Origin: Lucifuga dentata
Taxonomy: Eukaryota; Chordata; Actinopteri; Ophidiiformes; Bythitidae
Direction of reading: 5' to 3'
Assembly: GCA_014773175.1 (NCBI GenBank)
Contig: VXCM01000961.1
Location: 186,115-250,114, forward strand
Length of the DNA stretch: 64,000 bases
In this document: piece after piece, positions 34,501-45,764 of the stretch
How the letters are laid out: every line of letters starts with the position of its first letter
Numbering within the stretch: the stretch's first letter is position 1
The notes under the pieces: generated by a model
The model's input: the letters and a program-made list of their open reading frames with translations, nothing else
Told to the model about the DNA's origin: nothing
Database searches by the model: none
Translations under genes and position numbers: made by a program

Positions 34501-37500
34501 GAGTGTTACTGCATGTAATTATAAGTCATGTCTTTGTCAGTATGTAGAATAAAGATGTGTGTTCACATTGTACACTTGTCAGGATCGATTAATTAGACTT
34601 GATTAAACTAAACAAATGAAAGATCAGCGTGGCTGGTGCATATTAGCATCATGTTCATCATATTATTCATCCCAAAAGGCCTTGTTAGACTTGATTTATC
34701 CATAGAAGTAGTAGATTAGCCAAAGGTAAATACTCCTCTACCAAAATACTAAAAGCAAAGATTCAAAACTACTGAAATCCTGAGAAAACTCTCATAGTCT
34801 AAATGATTATTTTGGTGAGATGTTATCTACAATGTTCAATATAACAGCTGTGTTTCATTCCTCAGGGTCTGTACTGTATCTCAGTGAACTGTATGGATAA
34901 CGCTGAGGCTCAGTTTACCACAGCCTTACGGGTGAGTGGACTGTGTTGTTGCAGTGTCTGCTCATATGTTGTGGAATTCTCTGTTCTACTCCTGAATGTG
35001 CAAATTGGTGTTTGTCTTCCAGCTCACCACACACCAAGAACTGTGGACATACATTGTCACCAATTTGGCCAGTGTCTACATAAGGGAAGGAAACCGGCAC
35101 CAGGAGGTCAGTTAAGATGGGATGATATGATCTACTAGGCTGCCTCATGATTCAGAGCATCCAAGCTTAATTATCAAAGATATCCTCTCATCTCGTCAGA
35201 ATCAAACCCAAAAACGGTCATTATATACCTTTGTGGATGTTGAAGAACAGCACAGTCCGCATGATTTTTCATCATTTGTGATGCTGTTTAATAACAAAGC
35301 GGTTAATGCTCGGGAGGGGTGTAGCCACATGCTACAACTAAAAACCAAATAATATCTTTTACCTTTTTCAACCAGCTATACAGCCTGCTAGAGAGAATAA
35401 ACCCAGATCACAACTTCCCAGTCAGGTAAGAAGTAGAGGACAACAAATTAAACTTATATTTTATGCTACAACAGGTTCATGTCTTATGTTTTCAACTTCT
35501 CGTCTCTCTTTCTGATTCAGCTCACATTGCCTTCGTGCTGCTGCTTTCTACATCAGGGGACTCCTGTCTTTCTTCCAAGGACGCTACAATGAGGCCAAGT
35601 ATGGATCCAGCTAATCTTACATCGTTTGATACAAATGCAGATCCAATATCAGCTAATAACTTTGTTTTGTTTGTTTGTTTCAGACGCTTCCTAAGGGAAA
35701 CACTGAAGATGTCTAATGCTGAGGACTTGAACAGACTGACTGCCTGCTCTCTGGTTCTGCTGGGCCACATTTTCTATGTGCTGGGTAACCACAGAGTAAG
35801 TCTAAATAACAGAAAGATTTGTGCTTTTCGTGGAAAGTTGGCTTAGCTTTCACTTCACACTGTCAGGCTGAAACATGAATCGGATTTAACAGTTTGCGAG
35901 ACAATTCGAGAGGTGGAAAAGAAAAGAGGTGGTTATTGCAAAGGCTGAGGCCAAGCGGGCTGTACTGTTTGACGTTTTGGCATGACCAGTAAGAGAAAAT
36001 GCGAGTGGCATCGGGTCACAACAGCAGTGAATGACACCAGCTCAGCAATCCAGCCTCTCTGGAAAAGAAGTGATTTTACATCTAGACCCTTTCAGAAATG
36101 GAATCTGTTAACATGCTGGCATCACCTTTCTGTTAAAGTGGTGCTTTTGGCCATTCAAACATAGGTCTCCTTTATGCCAAAGTGCCATCAAGATTCTCTT
36201 TAAACATACCAGGACCTTTACGGATAGAGGTTCAATTCTCATGTGATATTTACAGTACATCTGCCGAGCAAGACTGTAACGCAGGAAGTTACAGCAACAT
36301 GGCAAGCGAGAGTCAGTTGTTGTGCAAGATGTTTTCTTCAGCAGCAATTTTCAGCAAGCTAGGCTCAAAAAGATGCTCATTCATAAATGATTGCTCAGTG
36401 AAAATCTGCCGGTTCATTGGTCTGCTTGGTCCGCACACCAGTTCAGAGCGCTGTAATCTTGTGTGTCTTTGCTGTCAATGTGATTGCGTTCACACTTGTG
36501 CTGTGAAGGAAGTGTTACAGAAATGTTACTAGGTCCTACCTAGTAAAATTACCTGCGATACTTTTACAGAAAAGTGACTCAGGGTCTTTTTCAAGCATGA
36601 GGCTGAAGCGTTAAATTGCCAGCCAATTAACAGAATGAGCTGGATGTCTGAAAAGGGGCTAAAGTTGAAGCCAAGAAGCATGTTAGCCTGGTTTGAGGAT
36701 CATAGGCCCTGCAGACGCATTAACACACATTCAGGTGTTATTACTCTGGTTGATCATACCTTTTCTTAGGATTGTATGGTTGTACAGACTGGGCTTGATT
36801 GAGAACACCCTGATTCCCATAAGACAGTAGCTTTGTTTCACCTGTTAGGGCAGGATATTTATCATATTTATCTGAAGTGTGTTGGATAAGGTGACATCAG
36901 CAACATCTCAGCCATGTAGGTTTAATCTGAAAACAGATGCAAACAGATCTTTCTGTGATGGATATTTATGATAGCATTACATAGACAACCCATAAAAGCC
37001 TAGCTTTTTAATTTTAATACTTTACTGTGCTGCCAACTTCCACTCTCTCCACAATGACCCTATAAATTTTCATATACTTGTGCACGTTATGCCATCATAT
37101 TTATTGTTACAAATCACAATTTTTATGTGTGTGAATATTTCATATCCCTTTATAGTATTTGTGAGTGAGGACTATGGTCTGTGATGGTCTCATTTCACGC
37201 TGTAATAAGTTGCCTTCTCCTCCTTAGGAAAGTAACAACATGGTTGTACCAGCCATGCAGCTGGCCAGCAAGATCCCTGACATGTCTGTTCAGCTATGGT
37301 CCTCAGCACTGTTGAAAGGTATGTTATTTATTAAGTTAATGCATCATTTATGTTCTTTGATTTGTCACTTACTTGGGTGAAAACATAGGCTTGTTCAAAT
37401 TTTTATAGTACAAAGACTTGATTTTGCCATCAGGTTTTGAAATGCAGCGACAGAATTGTAGCTCTCTACCACTGGTGCTGACAAGAAACAGGCCGTAAAT

Positions 37501-37873
37501 CAGAGGAGATCTCGGTGTGATGAAATGTTTTGTATTTGTAGACTTGAACAAGGCCCTGGGGAACACCATGGATGCCCATGAAGCAGCCCAGATGCACCAG
37601 AACTTCTCCCAGCAGCTGCTGCAAGACCACATTGCTGCCTGCAGCCTCCCTGAGCATAACCTTATCAGTGTATGTGACCCAGCATTGCTCTTCATCATCA
37701 CTTTTCATTCCACAGTTGTACTATATATATGTTTTTTCCTCTGCTGTATTTACTTTCGGTAGTTATGTAGTTACAGTGTCTCTCTTGTTTATTTTCAGTG
37801 GACTGATGGCCCTCCTCCTGTCCAGATCCAAGCCCAGAATGGCCCCACCACCAGCCTTGCAAGCCTTTTATAA
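28337..37873 (+). CDS. mau2: Cohesin loader subunit MAU2/SCC4 (spliced, complete)
   Basis: MAU2 pairs with NIPBL to load cohesin onto chromatin; it is a superhelix of TPR-like repeats that wraps the NIPBL N-terminus. Eighteen coding exons join without a frame break into 598 aa (human about 613; the difference is a shorter N-terminus lacking the Ala/Gln run). Exons: 28337-28570, 28878-28961, 29147-29242, 29491-29585, 30720-30747, 31045-31200, 31553-31699, 32963-33053, 33162-33265, 33488-33565, 34866-34931, 35023-35106, 35376-35425, 35521-35598, 35684-35795, 37228-37318, 37542-37669, 37799-37873. All introns are GT-AG. Identity to human MAU2 is very high throughout, for example [40 protein letters not shown] and [20 protein letters not shown]. 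The start is the first ATG before the conserved block, in good Kozak context. Confidence 0.98.
28878..28961 (+). CDS. mau2: mau2 coding exon 2 (residues 79-106)
   Basis: Encodes [19 protein letters not shown] and ends CQQ. Phase 0 on both sides; flanked by TTTGTAG and GTAAAC. Confidence 0.96.
29147..29242 (+). CDS. mau2: mau2 coding exon 3 (residues 107-138)
   Basis: Encodes [19 protein letters not shown] followed by [13 protein letters not shown]. Flanked by TTTCAG and GTATGT. Confidence 0.96.
29491..29585 (+). CDS. mau2: mau2 coding exon 4 (residues 139-170)
   Basis: Encodes [19 protein letters not shown] and ends GSEYTR in phase 2 before GTGCGA. Confidence 0.96.
30720..30747 (+). CDS. 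mau2: mau2 coding micro-exon 5 (residues 170-179)
   Basis: A 28-base exon encoding [10 protein letters not shown], identical to the mammalian protein. The acceptor AACAG and donor GTGAGT fit the frame on both sides. Confidence 0.95.
31045..31200 (+). CDS. mau2: mau2 coding exon 6 (residues 180-231)
   Basis: Encodes [19 protein letters not shown] through THYLDAGQ. In phase 0 on both sides. Confidence 0.96.
31553..31699 (+). CDS. mau2: mau2 coding exon 7 (residues 232-280)
   Basis: Encodes [17 protein letters not shown] through MCVLVYL. The donor at 31700 opens an intron that holds a Harbinger-like element. Confidence 0.96.
31898..32809. mobile_element. Degenerate Harbinger-like DNA transposon in mau2 intron 7
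   Basis: The termini GGCTCTTTTCCACTGTAGGG and the inverse of GGCACTTTTCCACAGTAGGG form inverted repeats of about 25 bases, flanked by TAA and TAT (three-base T-A type target, as for PIF/Harbinger). Inside, plus-strand translation from about 32229 gives [20 protein letters not shown] and, in another frame, [19 protein letters not shown], like the MYB/SANT-like DNA-binding protein of Harbinger elements. Frames are broken by a stop after the first block, so it is not functional. Confidence 0.6.
32963..33053 (+). CDS. mau2: mau2 coding exon 8 (residues 281-311)
   Basis: Encodes [19 protein letters not shown] through QLEKLK and ends in phase 1 before GTGAGT. Confidence 0.96.
33162..33265 (+). CDS. 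mau2: mau2 coding exon 9 (residues 311-345)
   Basis: Encodes [19 protein letters not shown] and ends GHKATALQE. Confidence 0.96.
33488..33565 (+). CDS. mau2: mau2 coding exon 10 (residues 346-371)
   Basis: Encodes [19 protein letters not shown] and ends HTLL before GTGAGT. The following intron contains a TTAA-flanked repeat copy. Confidence 0.96.
33788..34374. mobile_element. TTAA-flanked inverted-repeat element, copy 4
   Basis: 587 bases in the mau2 intron after exon 10. Both TTAA ends and the inverted termini are present. The unique core runs in the opposite orientation to copies 1-3. Confidence 0.85.
34866..34931 (+). CDS. mau2: mau2 coding exon 11 (residues 372-393)
   Basis: Encodes [19 protein letters not shown] and ends ALR. 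Confidence 0.96.
35023..35106 (+). CDS. mau2: mau2 coding exon 12 (residues 394-421)
   Basis: Encodes [19 protein letters not shown] and ends GNRHQE. Only 91 bases of intron separate it from the previous exon. Confidence 0.96.
35376..35425 (+). CDS. mau2: mau2 coding exon 13 (residues 422-438)
   Basis: A 50-base exon encoding [16 protein letters not shown], ending in phase 2. Confidence 0.95.
35521..35598 (+). CDS. mau2: mau2 coding exon 14 (residues 438-464)
   Basis: Encodes [19 protein letters not shown] and ends GRYNEAK across the donor. Confidence 0.96.
35684..35795 (+). CDS. mau2: mau2 coding exon 15 (residues 464-501)
   Basis: Encodes [19 protein letters not shown] and ends FYVLGNHR. 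Followed by a 1.4 kb intron. Confidence 0.96.
35880..36180 (+). pseudogene. Possible MYB/SANT-like transposon protein remnant
   Basis: In mau2 intron 15, the frame from 35982 reads [20 protein letters not shown], which resembles the start of MYB/SANT-like domains (W-x-x-[IV]-T-x-A-V-N) found in Harbinger-type elements. It decays quickly and no termini were found. Weak call. Confidence 0.25.
37228..37318 (+). CDS. mau2: mau2 coding exon 16 (residues 502-532)
   Basis: Encodes [19 protein letters not shown] and ends WSSALLK. Confidence 0.96.
37542..37669 (+). CDS. mau2: mau2 coding exon 17 (residues 532-574)
   Basis: Encodes [19 protein letters not shown] and ends LPEHNLIS. Confidence 0.96.
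37799..37873 (+). CDS. mau2: mau2 last coding exon (residues 575-598, stop)
   Basis: Encodes [19 protein letters not shown] then LASLL and a TAA stop at 37871-37873. It matches the conserved MAU2 C-terminus. Confidence 0.97.
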   Translation, partial: WTDGPPPVQIQAQNGPTTSLASLL

Positions 37874-39215
37874 GGAACTCTTGTATCTCATATTAGCTAG
37901 TATTGTCACATACAACAGATGGATGACGAATTACCAACAATTTAGTCCACTGTAGTTAAGATTTGATTCAATTTAACAGTTGATATCAGTTTAGGTCTCA
38001 TTTATTAGCTTCTCAACAGGGTTTCCTCATAGTTTGCTATCACATTCATACTTGTTGTAAAACAGTTGCCACTACTGTTTTACATGTGTTTCACATGCTT
38101 GGATGATGTTGACGCTTATGGGATGTAAAGACAGGGCTACACTCTTGATTAGAGTTGTGAAGGACACACAGAGTATACAAGGGCTTCTTTGCCTCAGATA
38201 TCAAGAACCCTTCCCTACGTTAACCAGGTTCCTTTTCCACTTGTTGGAAAATAAAGGGGATAGATTGGGGGGGCAGTAGAAAAATTTAGAAGAAATTAAT
38301 TTATTCATTTTATTCATGTTCATATTTTTGTAACTGTTGGTAAATATTTTACTTTTTTTTTTTTTTTTNTTTTTTTTTTTTTTTGTATGGATGCTGTTCG
38401 TTTCATGCATGGAAGTTACTGATATGGACTCCCTGTAAAATTGTTTCTGACCTGGGTTACAAATGGTGAATTGTTGGTAGATCATTTGTTGCACAATACC
38501 CTTTTGGAAAGAGACCTATTATGTTTTCAGTAATCATTTGAACAGTTTCATGCTGCAAATGATAGATTGGTATTGAAAAATGATTGTACATTGGTTTGGT
38601 ACAGCACAGAAGTCCATTATGTGCAGTTCTTCTATAGACCAGGAGATGCCACTGTTGTGTGTGTAAATGAGCAATGTTTATATACTCCTGAATTTTAAAT
38701 CATTTGGTGGCAGTGAGGAATGTCACTAGTCACTGTTAAAAAACAAACACATACCCAGACAAACTCGTATTCCATTATAGTTAAATAACATATTGTGGAA
38801 CTTAAAAATTCCATAATATATGAATTCCTATTAATGTATTAATTTTACAAATCGTTGTGTTTGGACTTTTGGAGCTCACGGTAATTTTCAAGTATACAAA
38901 AGGTAAATTTATTTTATTTTGTAAATTTTAATTTGTCTTTATAGTTCTACTTAATGGGTTTCTTTACAGGATGTTTGTATAGATTTGCCACTTGTTGAAC
39001 CTCTATTGTACAGTGACATTTTATAAAGTCAATTTAGTAAAGTGTGATATGTATTTTTAGCTATCCTATGTAGAAATCTCAATGCTTGGTATTTAAGGCA
39101 CTCTGTAAGGATGCAGTTTAAGCTTGAGTACTGGCCATATTCTATCCAATGCCTATGTTTTTAATGCTTATGTTGTTTTCAATAATTTTTCCAATAAAAA
39201 GAATAATTGATCCCT
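37874..39215 (+). other. mau2: mau2 3' UTR
   Basis: AT-rich noncoding sequence between the stop codon and the poly(A) signal near 39193. It includes a long T run with an N at 38369. No ORF of interest. The exact cleavage site is inferred. Confidence 0.6.
39193..39198 (+). terminator. mau2: mau2 poly(A) signal
   Basis: AATAAA in CCAATAAAAAG about 1.3 kb after the stop, followed within 30 bases by a TTG/GTAATTT stretch. Earlier AATAAA hexamers may also be used. Confidence 0.55.
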
Positions 39216-40860
39216 TGTAATTTATTGATTTACTCATCAGTGGTTAGATATGATTATTACGCCTTAAATGACATCACAAAATGAAAAAAGGCAAAATATG
39301 AAAGTAACAACTGAATAAATAAAATGAAATTAAGGGACATCAATATCATAATGCTCCCAGGATTTTTTATTAGTGATTCAGTGGTCACTAAGCCAATATG
39401 TTACGTTAACTGGCCTTTTACTGAAATGGAACTGCTAACAGCAAGATGCCACCACTCCTCTGAAAGTCATCTGAAACAGCAAAGTCGGCAGTTGTCATGT
39501 TAGTTTTTATTCATCCTCTGGGCTTGAAGAGAAAGAAACAAAGCAGGATTGTGAGCTCCAACTGGAGAGCTTTGTCATTGCTTACCTTTGTTGTTTGGCA
39601 TAATGTTTTCAGAGGAGCAGCAGCTGTGTTCAGTGTCCTTTATGTTATTCACCATTCTCCATAGCATTTTTGCTGTGTCAGTCTCTAGACCTGGTGCTGT
39701 TTATGAACCAGTGTGATTCTCTAAGGACCCTAATAGCGAGGAGCTTTGTGCCCCCTTCACTCCCACTGCTCCTGTACCTGTTCAGTGAGGAAGTGAGCAG
39801 AAGCCCCTGGCATTATGGCAAATGATATAGGGGAGCCTTAGACCTTAATTACACGGCTTTTTTCTTATCATCTTGTGCACCATTAATTTAAGTATTCAAA
39901 CCTCTACATGTCTGTCTATGGATATCCTGAGGTTTGGAGGCGATTATATTTCAAGGTGTGTGAGCCATGAAACACATGGTGTCTCTCAGTTGAGGATATC
40001 CATGGGAATTCCCTTGCATCAGCTCCTGATTACAAGCTGTCACCATAGCAGTATAGCTCAGTATGTAGTTACTAAGTTGTGTAGCTCTCCATGTCCCACA
40101 ATTTCACATCTCTGGAAATCCTTTAAGAGCAGGCTCACCATGTTCATCCTGATGAAGTCTGTGCACCTTGCTGAGGGAAGACTGGACACAGCAAAATATC
40201 TGAAATTCTCTCCCTCTTTGAATCTATAGTTTCTCCAGGGCCCTCCATGGTCTCTGAGGTGATGGGAATGGGCCAGTATTGTGGCAAGGTTTTGGACCAA
40301 GGCAACACCAGTAGCTCCTGTTCTTCCTGCTCTGCAGTGCCTTATTAGGCACTTAGGCAGGAGCCAAATTAAATCCATGATGGTACAGAATGGAAATTAA
40401 GAAGGAAATGCATTAAGTAGAACAATAAAGACAAATTAAAATTTACAAAACAAAATAAATTAAGAAGCAGGGTGTACACACAAGAGAGTGGTTTATTAAT
40501 AAAGTGGTTTAATAAGTGGTTTACTAATCAAGGCAGACAAAATAGCTAGAAAATTCACACGTTAAAAGAGGCTGCATAATATTTGCAGATAGTTTCTCAT
40601 GAAAACAATTCAACAAGGGAGGGGTGTATTGACTATAAAACATACACACGCACAAAAAAAACAAAAAAAAAAAAAAAAAAAAACAGTTGTTTATAATGTA
40701 TGTAATAATTGCCTGGTTTGGGTATTTTATTGTTGTATTTTGTTAGCTTTATCACACATAAAGAGAGAAACTTTGAACTATTATATTACAATACAATACA
40801 TCCAGTTCATTCATTCATTCATTCATTAGTGTCAGACTTCGGATTTCCTTGAAGTAGTGG
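39216..40860. other. Intergenic region between mau2 and gatad2a
   Basis: No supported gene. The segment 39700-40380 is moderately GC-balanced, free of simple repeats, and holds a TTAATTA homeobox-type word and long non-repetitive text, so it may be conserved noncoding DNA. The segment 40650-40683 is a poly(A) run; 40806-40827 is (TTCA)n. Confidence 0.4.
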
Positions 40861-41158
40861 TCCTCTCCTTTTTTAATCTATTCTCTTTTACAGTACCTCG
40901 GCTGAGTAGCTCTGAGATAGTACAGAACGTTGCGTTCGACAGTCGGAATCGTAACATTTCCGAGGTGTGTGTGAACGCAGCATGACGCCGCCTGTGGTGG
41001 CTCATTACATTATCTGGCAACTGGAGTGGCAGCGGAGCGGACAGAAGAGAGGGGATCCCCGGGATTTTTACATCGAATTACAGCTGAAGATAGCTAAATA
41101 CTAACATCAAAACAAGTGAAATTCGTGGGGGAAGTCGTTCAAGCTCCTCCTAGACTCT
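40860..41158 (+). promoter_or_regulatory. gatad2a: gatad2a promoter and probable noncoding exon 1
   Basis: A locally CpG-rich stretch (40920-41060) is followed by a strong donor, GACTCT|GTAAGT, after 41158. No long ORF crosses it. The next supported plus-strand exon is the start-codon exon of gatad2a, so this is most simply its 5' UTR exon and core promoter. The TSS is not visible. Without transcripts the link is inference from splice site, CpG content and synteny. Confidence 0.55.
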
Positions 41159-43864
41159 GTAAGTTATTGTATTTAATTAGCGTATCAACTAATCTAATCT
41201 TTTAATTGTCAATTAAATTACGGTGACGAAGGGAAGTTTTTCACTATCGATGTTAGCTCAGCTAACTTAGGCTAGCTAGCGTGGCTTGTGCTCAGCTAAA
41301 CTGCGAGGCAAGAGTGTGTTACACACATACACTCACCGTGTACGAACAATTGCATCAAAAGTCAAGGAATAATAAAACTAACTTCACTAGCCAAACTTGC
41401 ATCATGGTACTTCAGTAGTCAGGGTTATTTTGTATCTAGCTCTACATTATGTTTTCAGAATGAATCGACGAAGTTCTGGGAAAACTGTCATTTTTCTGGA
41501 TATAATTAATGCCTGGTTATTAGTGAATAAATTTAGTGACTGTCTGGCCAGGCGAGTGCCCAGGGAGTTAACGTTAGCAGGCTAACTTAGCTTGCTAGCT
41601 AGCTTTTTAACACTAGCGGTTCCCCGAGATGGGGTCGTTTTCATTGTCTGTCGTGTATCGCTATTTGGACGCGTGTAGACATCTCAGCTTAATATCATCA
41701 TCACATTGTCTCATGGCAATGAGTTTAGGTTAAAGGGCTCAGTGGCTTTTATATAATGTATATAACATCAAAAAAACCACAATTGACTGTGAGCTAGCTT
41801 TAGTTAGCCACTGGGTTTGTAGCCGGACAGATGGACAGGTTGTTGTTGGCAAGCCAAGTTAACGTTAGCATGAGATAGCTTGTTGTTGTTGATGGGTTAG
41901 TTGGAAATGTATATTCTTTTGGTAAAGTTGGAGCACTAAAATTACCGATATGATTATCGGGTTTACTACCGAGTATTACTAAGATAATTGCTCCCCCTTC
42001 TTTAACGTGAATGGATATGATTATGATTTTATGAGCCACTGATTTCAGAACTTTGCCAGATTAGCTCAACCATGAAAAGCCTTTTTATGGAGGCGTAATG
42101 GTGGACGGTTGTGCCTCCGTCAGAGTGTCTGTCTGTCTGTCCACAGCGGGTTGCTATCACCCACGCAAAGCCATACACAACTCAGCGCCGACTTTGTGTC
42201 TTCTCTAATTTCAAGGTTTGTGTAACTGTGATCAAATGCACCAATACATTCTGTAGATGGGTGACTTACTCTGAAGTCTAAGCAGTTGCTCTATAACTAC
42301 TACACAGGTTATTTTCTGTCCAGGTTAATACTTTGAATGTGTGTCATGGATTATTAAAATTTGTTTGCTTTTGTTATTATTAGGACCTAAAGTTTAAAGA
42401 TTTTTTATTTTATTTATTTTTTATTTATTTTTTTACTGCCGCTCTGTATCCCCAGCAAGATAAACCTTAGGTCATGTTGTCTGGACAGGGACAGCACGAA
42501 TCAGGGTTGTCTACACCTGTCTCTGAGGTGTTTTTAAGATGAACAGCAGCTTGTATATCCTTCCTCTGCCGAGCAAGTGCCCTCCTTTGAGAGCAAGCAG
42601 ACATTTGGCACCCTTGGCTAGTGATGGGGGACACGTCGCTTTGCATTTTATGATGGGCCATGAAGTTGCCTGAGGAGTGGTGCCTCTTCTGAAAAACTCT
42701 CCTGAGAGTGATGTGACCAGACAGGCATGGCTCCAGATATACTCTTGTTCTGCATCAGAGCTGAAACTTTTTAAAGATGCATTATATAACCCATTATGTC
42801 TTTTTTTATTTATTTATTTATTTTTTTACTTCCACCATAAGGCTCAAAGACGTACACATGCCCGCCTTATTGCCATTGTAACATTAATTGTCTTCTTCTC
42901 TTCTTCTTTGTATTCTTTGAAAACGAAGATCCTTTTTTCCCCCTGTAATTTAACAGAAGAACCAGTTCAACTCTATGGTAGTTTGTATGCCTAAATTTAC
43001 TTGTGGTGTTGTATTGGTACATTATATTGAAAGGTGATGTAATGTTTTATCCACCCTGCAATACATACATACTTGCACTGTGTTGTCACTTTGAACAGCA
43101 AAAACAGTGTCCACTCTCTTTTCAAAATTTAAACAATAGATGGTGTTTCCTTTCTCTGGATAAAAGTCCTTTGATGCTGGTGTATGTAGCGACTATGTAC
43201 ACTTGTCCAAAGTATATCTAGTTGATAACAGCCAAGAATTTAATTTTGTCAACTCACAGAATTACCTTAAATTAGTTACAATGATATAATCTGTTGGCAA
43301 CAGTTGTCATTTCAACTGGTGAAATTTATTGTTGCAGGCTACAAGAGGCACAGTTATTGTTTGAGGGTGTGTGTGATATTAAAGTAGATTTCACATCTTT
43401 TTGCTCAAGCTTTGATAGAATAAAGGCATAATCTCCATTTAACAAAAATGTCTTTTAGGGCATTTCTTCTGTCATGTCTAATGCTTAACAATAAAATGTA
43501 GAACAAAAACATGCCAACTGTCTGCAGAGTAGTATAGATAAGGTCTTACTGGTTCCATCCATTGTACATGTCCGGTTGAGGTATTATCATAATAGTATGT
43601 GTGTGATTTGCTGTGGGGCACCATTTAACACAGCATTAAGGGTCTGTGGTCAACTGTGTGCCAAAGCTGAGTTAAGGCCGACGTTAAATCTGAGATAAAA
43701 CTGAGTTAAAGCTCAAAAGCTCAACCATCAGTGCTGTTACTTATATACCGTGTATGTTGGTATATTAGGAGATGTATTGTATGGGATTTTGTTGGAATTA
43801 AAGGCTGCATTCCTAATTTATCTGACTATCATAGCAGAGCTTAATAATAATATTAATCAATACG

Positions 43865-44236
43865 TTTACATGCATGATGTACTGTGATTATTTGTCTGTA
43901 CTGTGATTAAGACAATAATGCAACTAAGGGTGGAATTAATAGGATTCTGCCGTTCACTGAATATACATGAGGCGTTGCATAATCGGAGTATGCAGAGGGT
44001 CTGCCAGGTGAGAAATGCATGCAGAGTTGGCTTACTCTGATTATGATGTTTACATGCCCGAATAAGTTGGTTTACAATCGCTTAATCTCGGTGTGTTACT
44101 TGGAGTAAGTTTATTCCAATTTATGATGATTTCAATTTAATTAAGATTTTCAAGTGACATTTGAAAAAATTGATTTATTGCCTTAGTCTGAGTATAATTG
44201 AAGTTTTAGGACCTCTACATGCATGTAGAGGTCCTG
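43865..44236. repeat. Possible DNA-transposon fragment ending in a palindrome
   Basis: Text with repeated GTTTACATGC / GCATGTA words and TAATC.. / ..GATTA pairs, typical of small fish inverted-repeat elements. Boundaries uncertain. A perfect 28-base palindrome is at 44208-44235. Confidence 0.3.
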
Positions 44237-45764
44237 ATTGAATGCCTTTTCTTCAGACAGTATCATAGTATCATCCACCCATAGTCAAAGTTTCAGATAG
44301 TACTGTATTGAAGCATTGATATTCATAACTAGCTGCTGCATTAAATGTTGTGAGGTCTGATGTTTTGTCAGTATCACACAGCTCTATGGAACCACCAAAA
44401 AGGGCATGGAGTGCTGACGTTATGTTTGGGCATTTTCTCACTAACAAGGTTTAAAAAAATGTGAATGTGATCTTTAGTGTCAGATTAATAGTGCTGACCA
44501 AAGGTTTTTCTTCTCAAATGCTAAATATTCTAGGTCTGATTTGTGATTTCCTGTTAGCAACAACAACAACCCGTCCCAAGGACGGGTTGTTGTTGTTGTA
44601 CACAGTCATTGTGTCAAGAGATTAACAGGAAATGACTGTGAACTATGAGGTTTCATCTAAACCGACCAGTTGCAAGACTTTGTTTACTTGGCTGGATTTC
44701 CTGACACTGAGAACCGGTTAGCCTGAGCTCGATCAATTCAGTCTGGATGAGGGAGGAGGGAGGAAGTAGTAGTTTAGGATTTGTAAGTACTGGACTACTG
44801 TCAGGTGCTCAGGGAAAGACTATGGGATTCTGCATTCTTCTTCATTCAGACAGTTGAATCAGTAGATGTTTGATTATCAAATTACATGCAAAAGTGAAAG
44901 ATGTTGGAGCAAGTGGATTATGCAGGCCTAGCAAAAGCCCAACATCGTTTTGACCCCTTCATTTACTCCTAAAAGATATTGTTTGTAGCTTTCAGAACAT
45001 TTAGCGCCTGAACATGCTAATTGGTCAGTTTGTCTGCAGTCTTATGTAATTGGTAAGGCCTCTGCTCTCTTGTAATTTCTGACAATTGTGCAACTTGTGC
45101 TGCTTATTTTGGTTGACACAACTTGTAGCGTTTGTGTCCACTGAGCAGGTCTAGATATTAGCTATTTTGAGGACGTGAATGTTCTTTTCATTTGACAGTC
45201 GTCAGTCTTTCTGTCAGTTTTGTTGTTTATGTGCTGCAGTAGATACCAGAGGAGTTGGCGCATTGGCCATGGTGTCCTACCCTAAAGCCTCAGGCAGTTC
45301 TTTGAGCTGGAGGAGAGGAATCCTCCAATGTTTGACTGATTGAACCATTTCTTGTTTACCCTGTTGGATTTCATATTGACTCAACAGCGTGTGCAGAGTT
45401 TACAGTTAGCCTAACCGGTCTCAGATGGATAGAGATGCATATATGGATAAATGTTTAATTGTTGTTTGTTTAATAACCTTCAAATTTGAGTTGTACTATA
45501 GACTCTGTTTTCAGGCTTATAAACATACTCACTCCATACTTCTATACTTGATACATTTCATTTGACACTACCATTAAAACATTATCTAGCATGACTGTCA
45601 GCAGTCTAACAGCCTGCTGAAAAGTATTCAGACAAGTTTGTTTGTTGTGTTGTTACAGTGTCTCTTATGCCCCAAAAAAAAAAAAACTGCCTCCTATTTC
45701 TACATGCATCACTCTAAAAGTCTTCTTCCTTAACTATTTAACCGGTCCAACACAGAGCTGCCCA

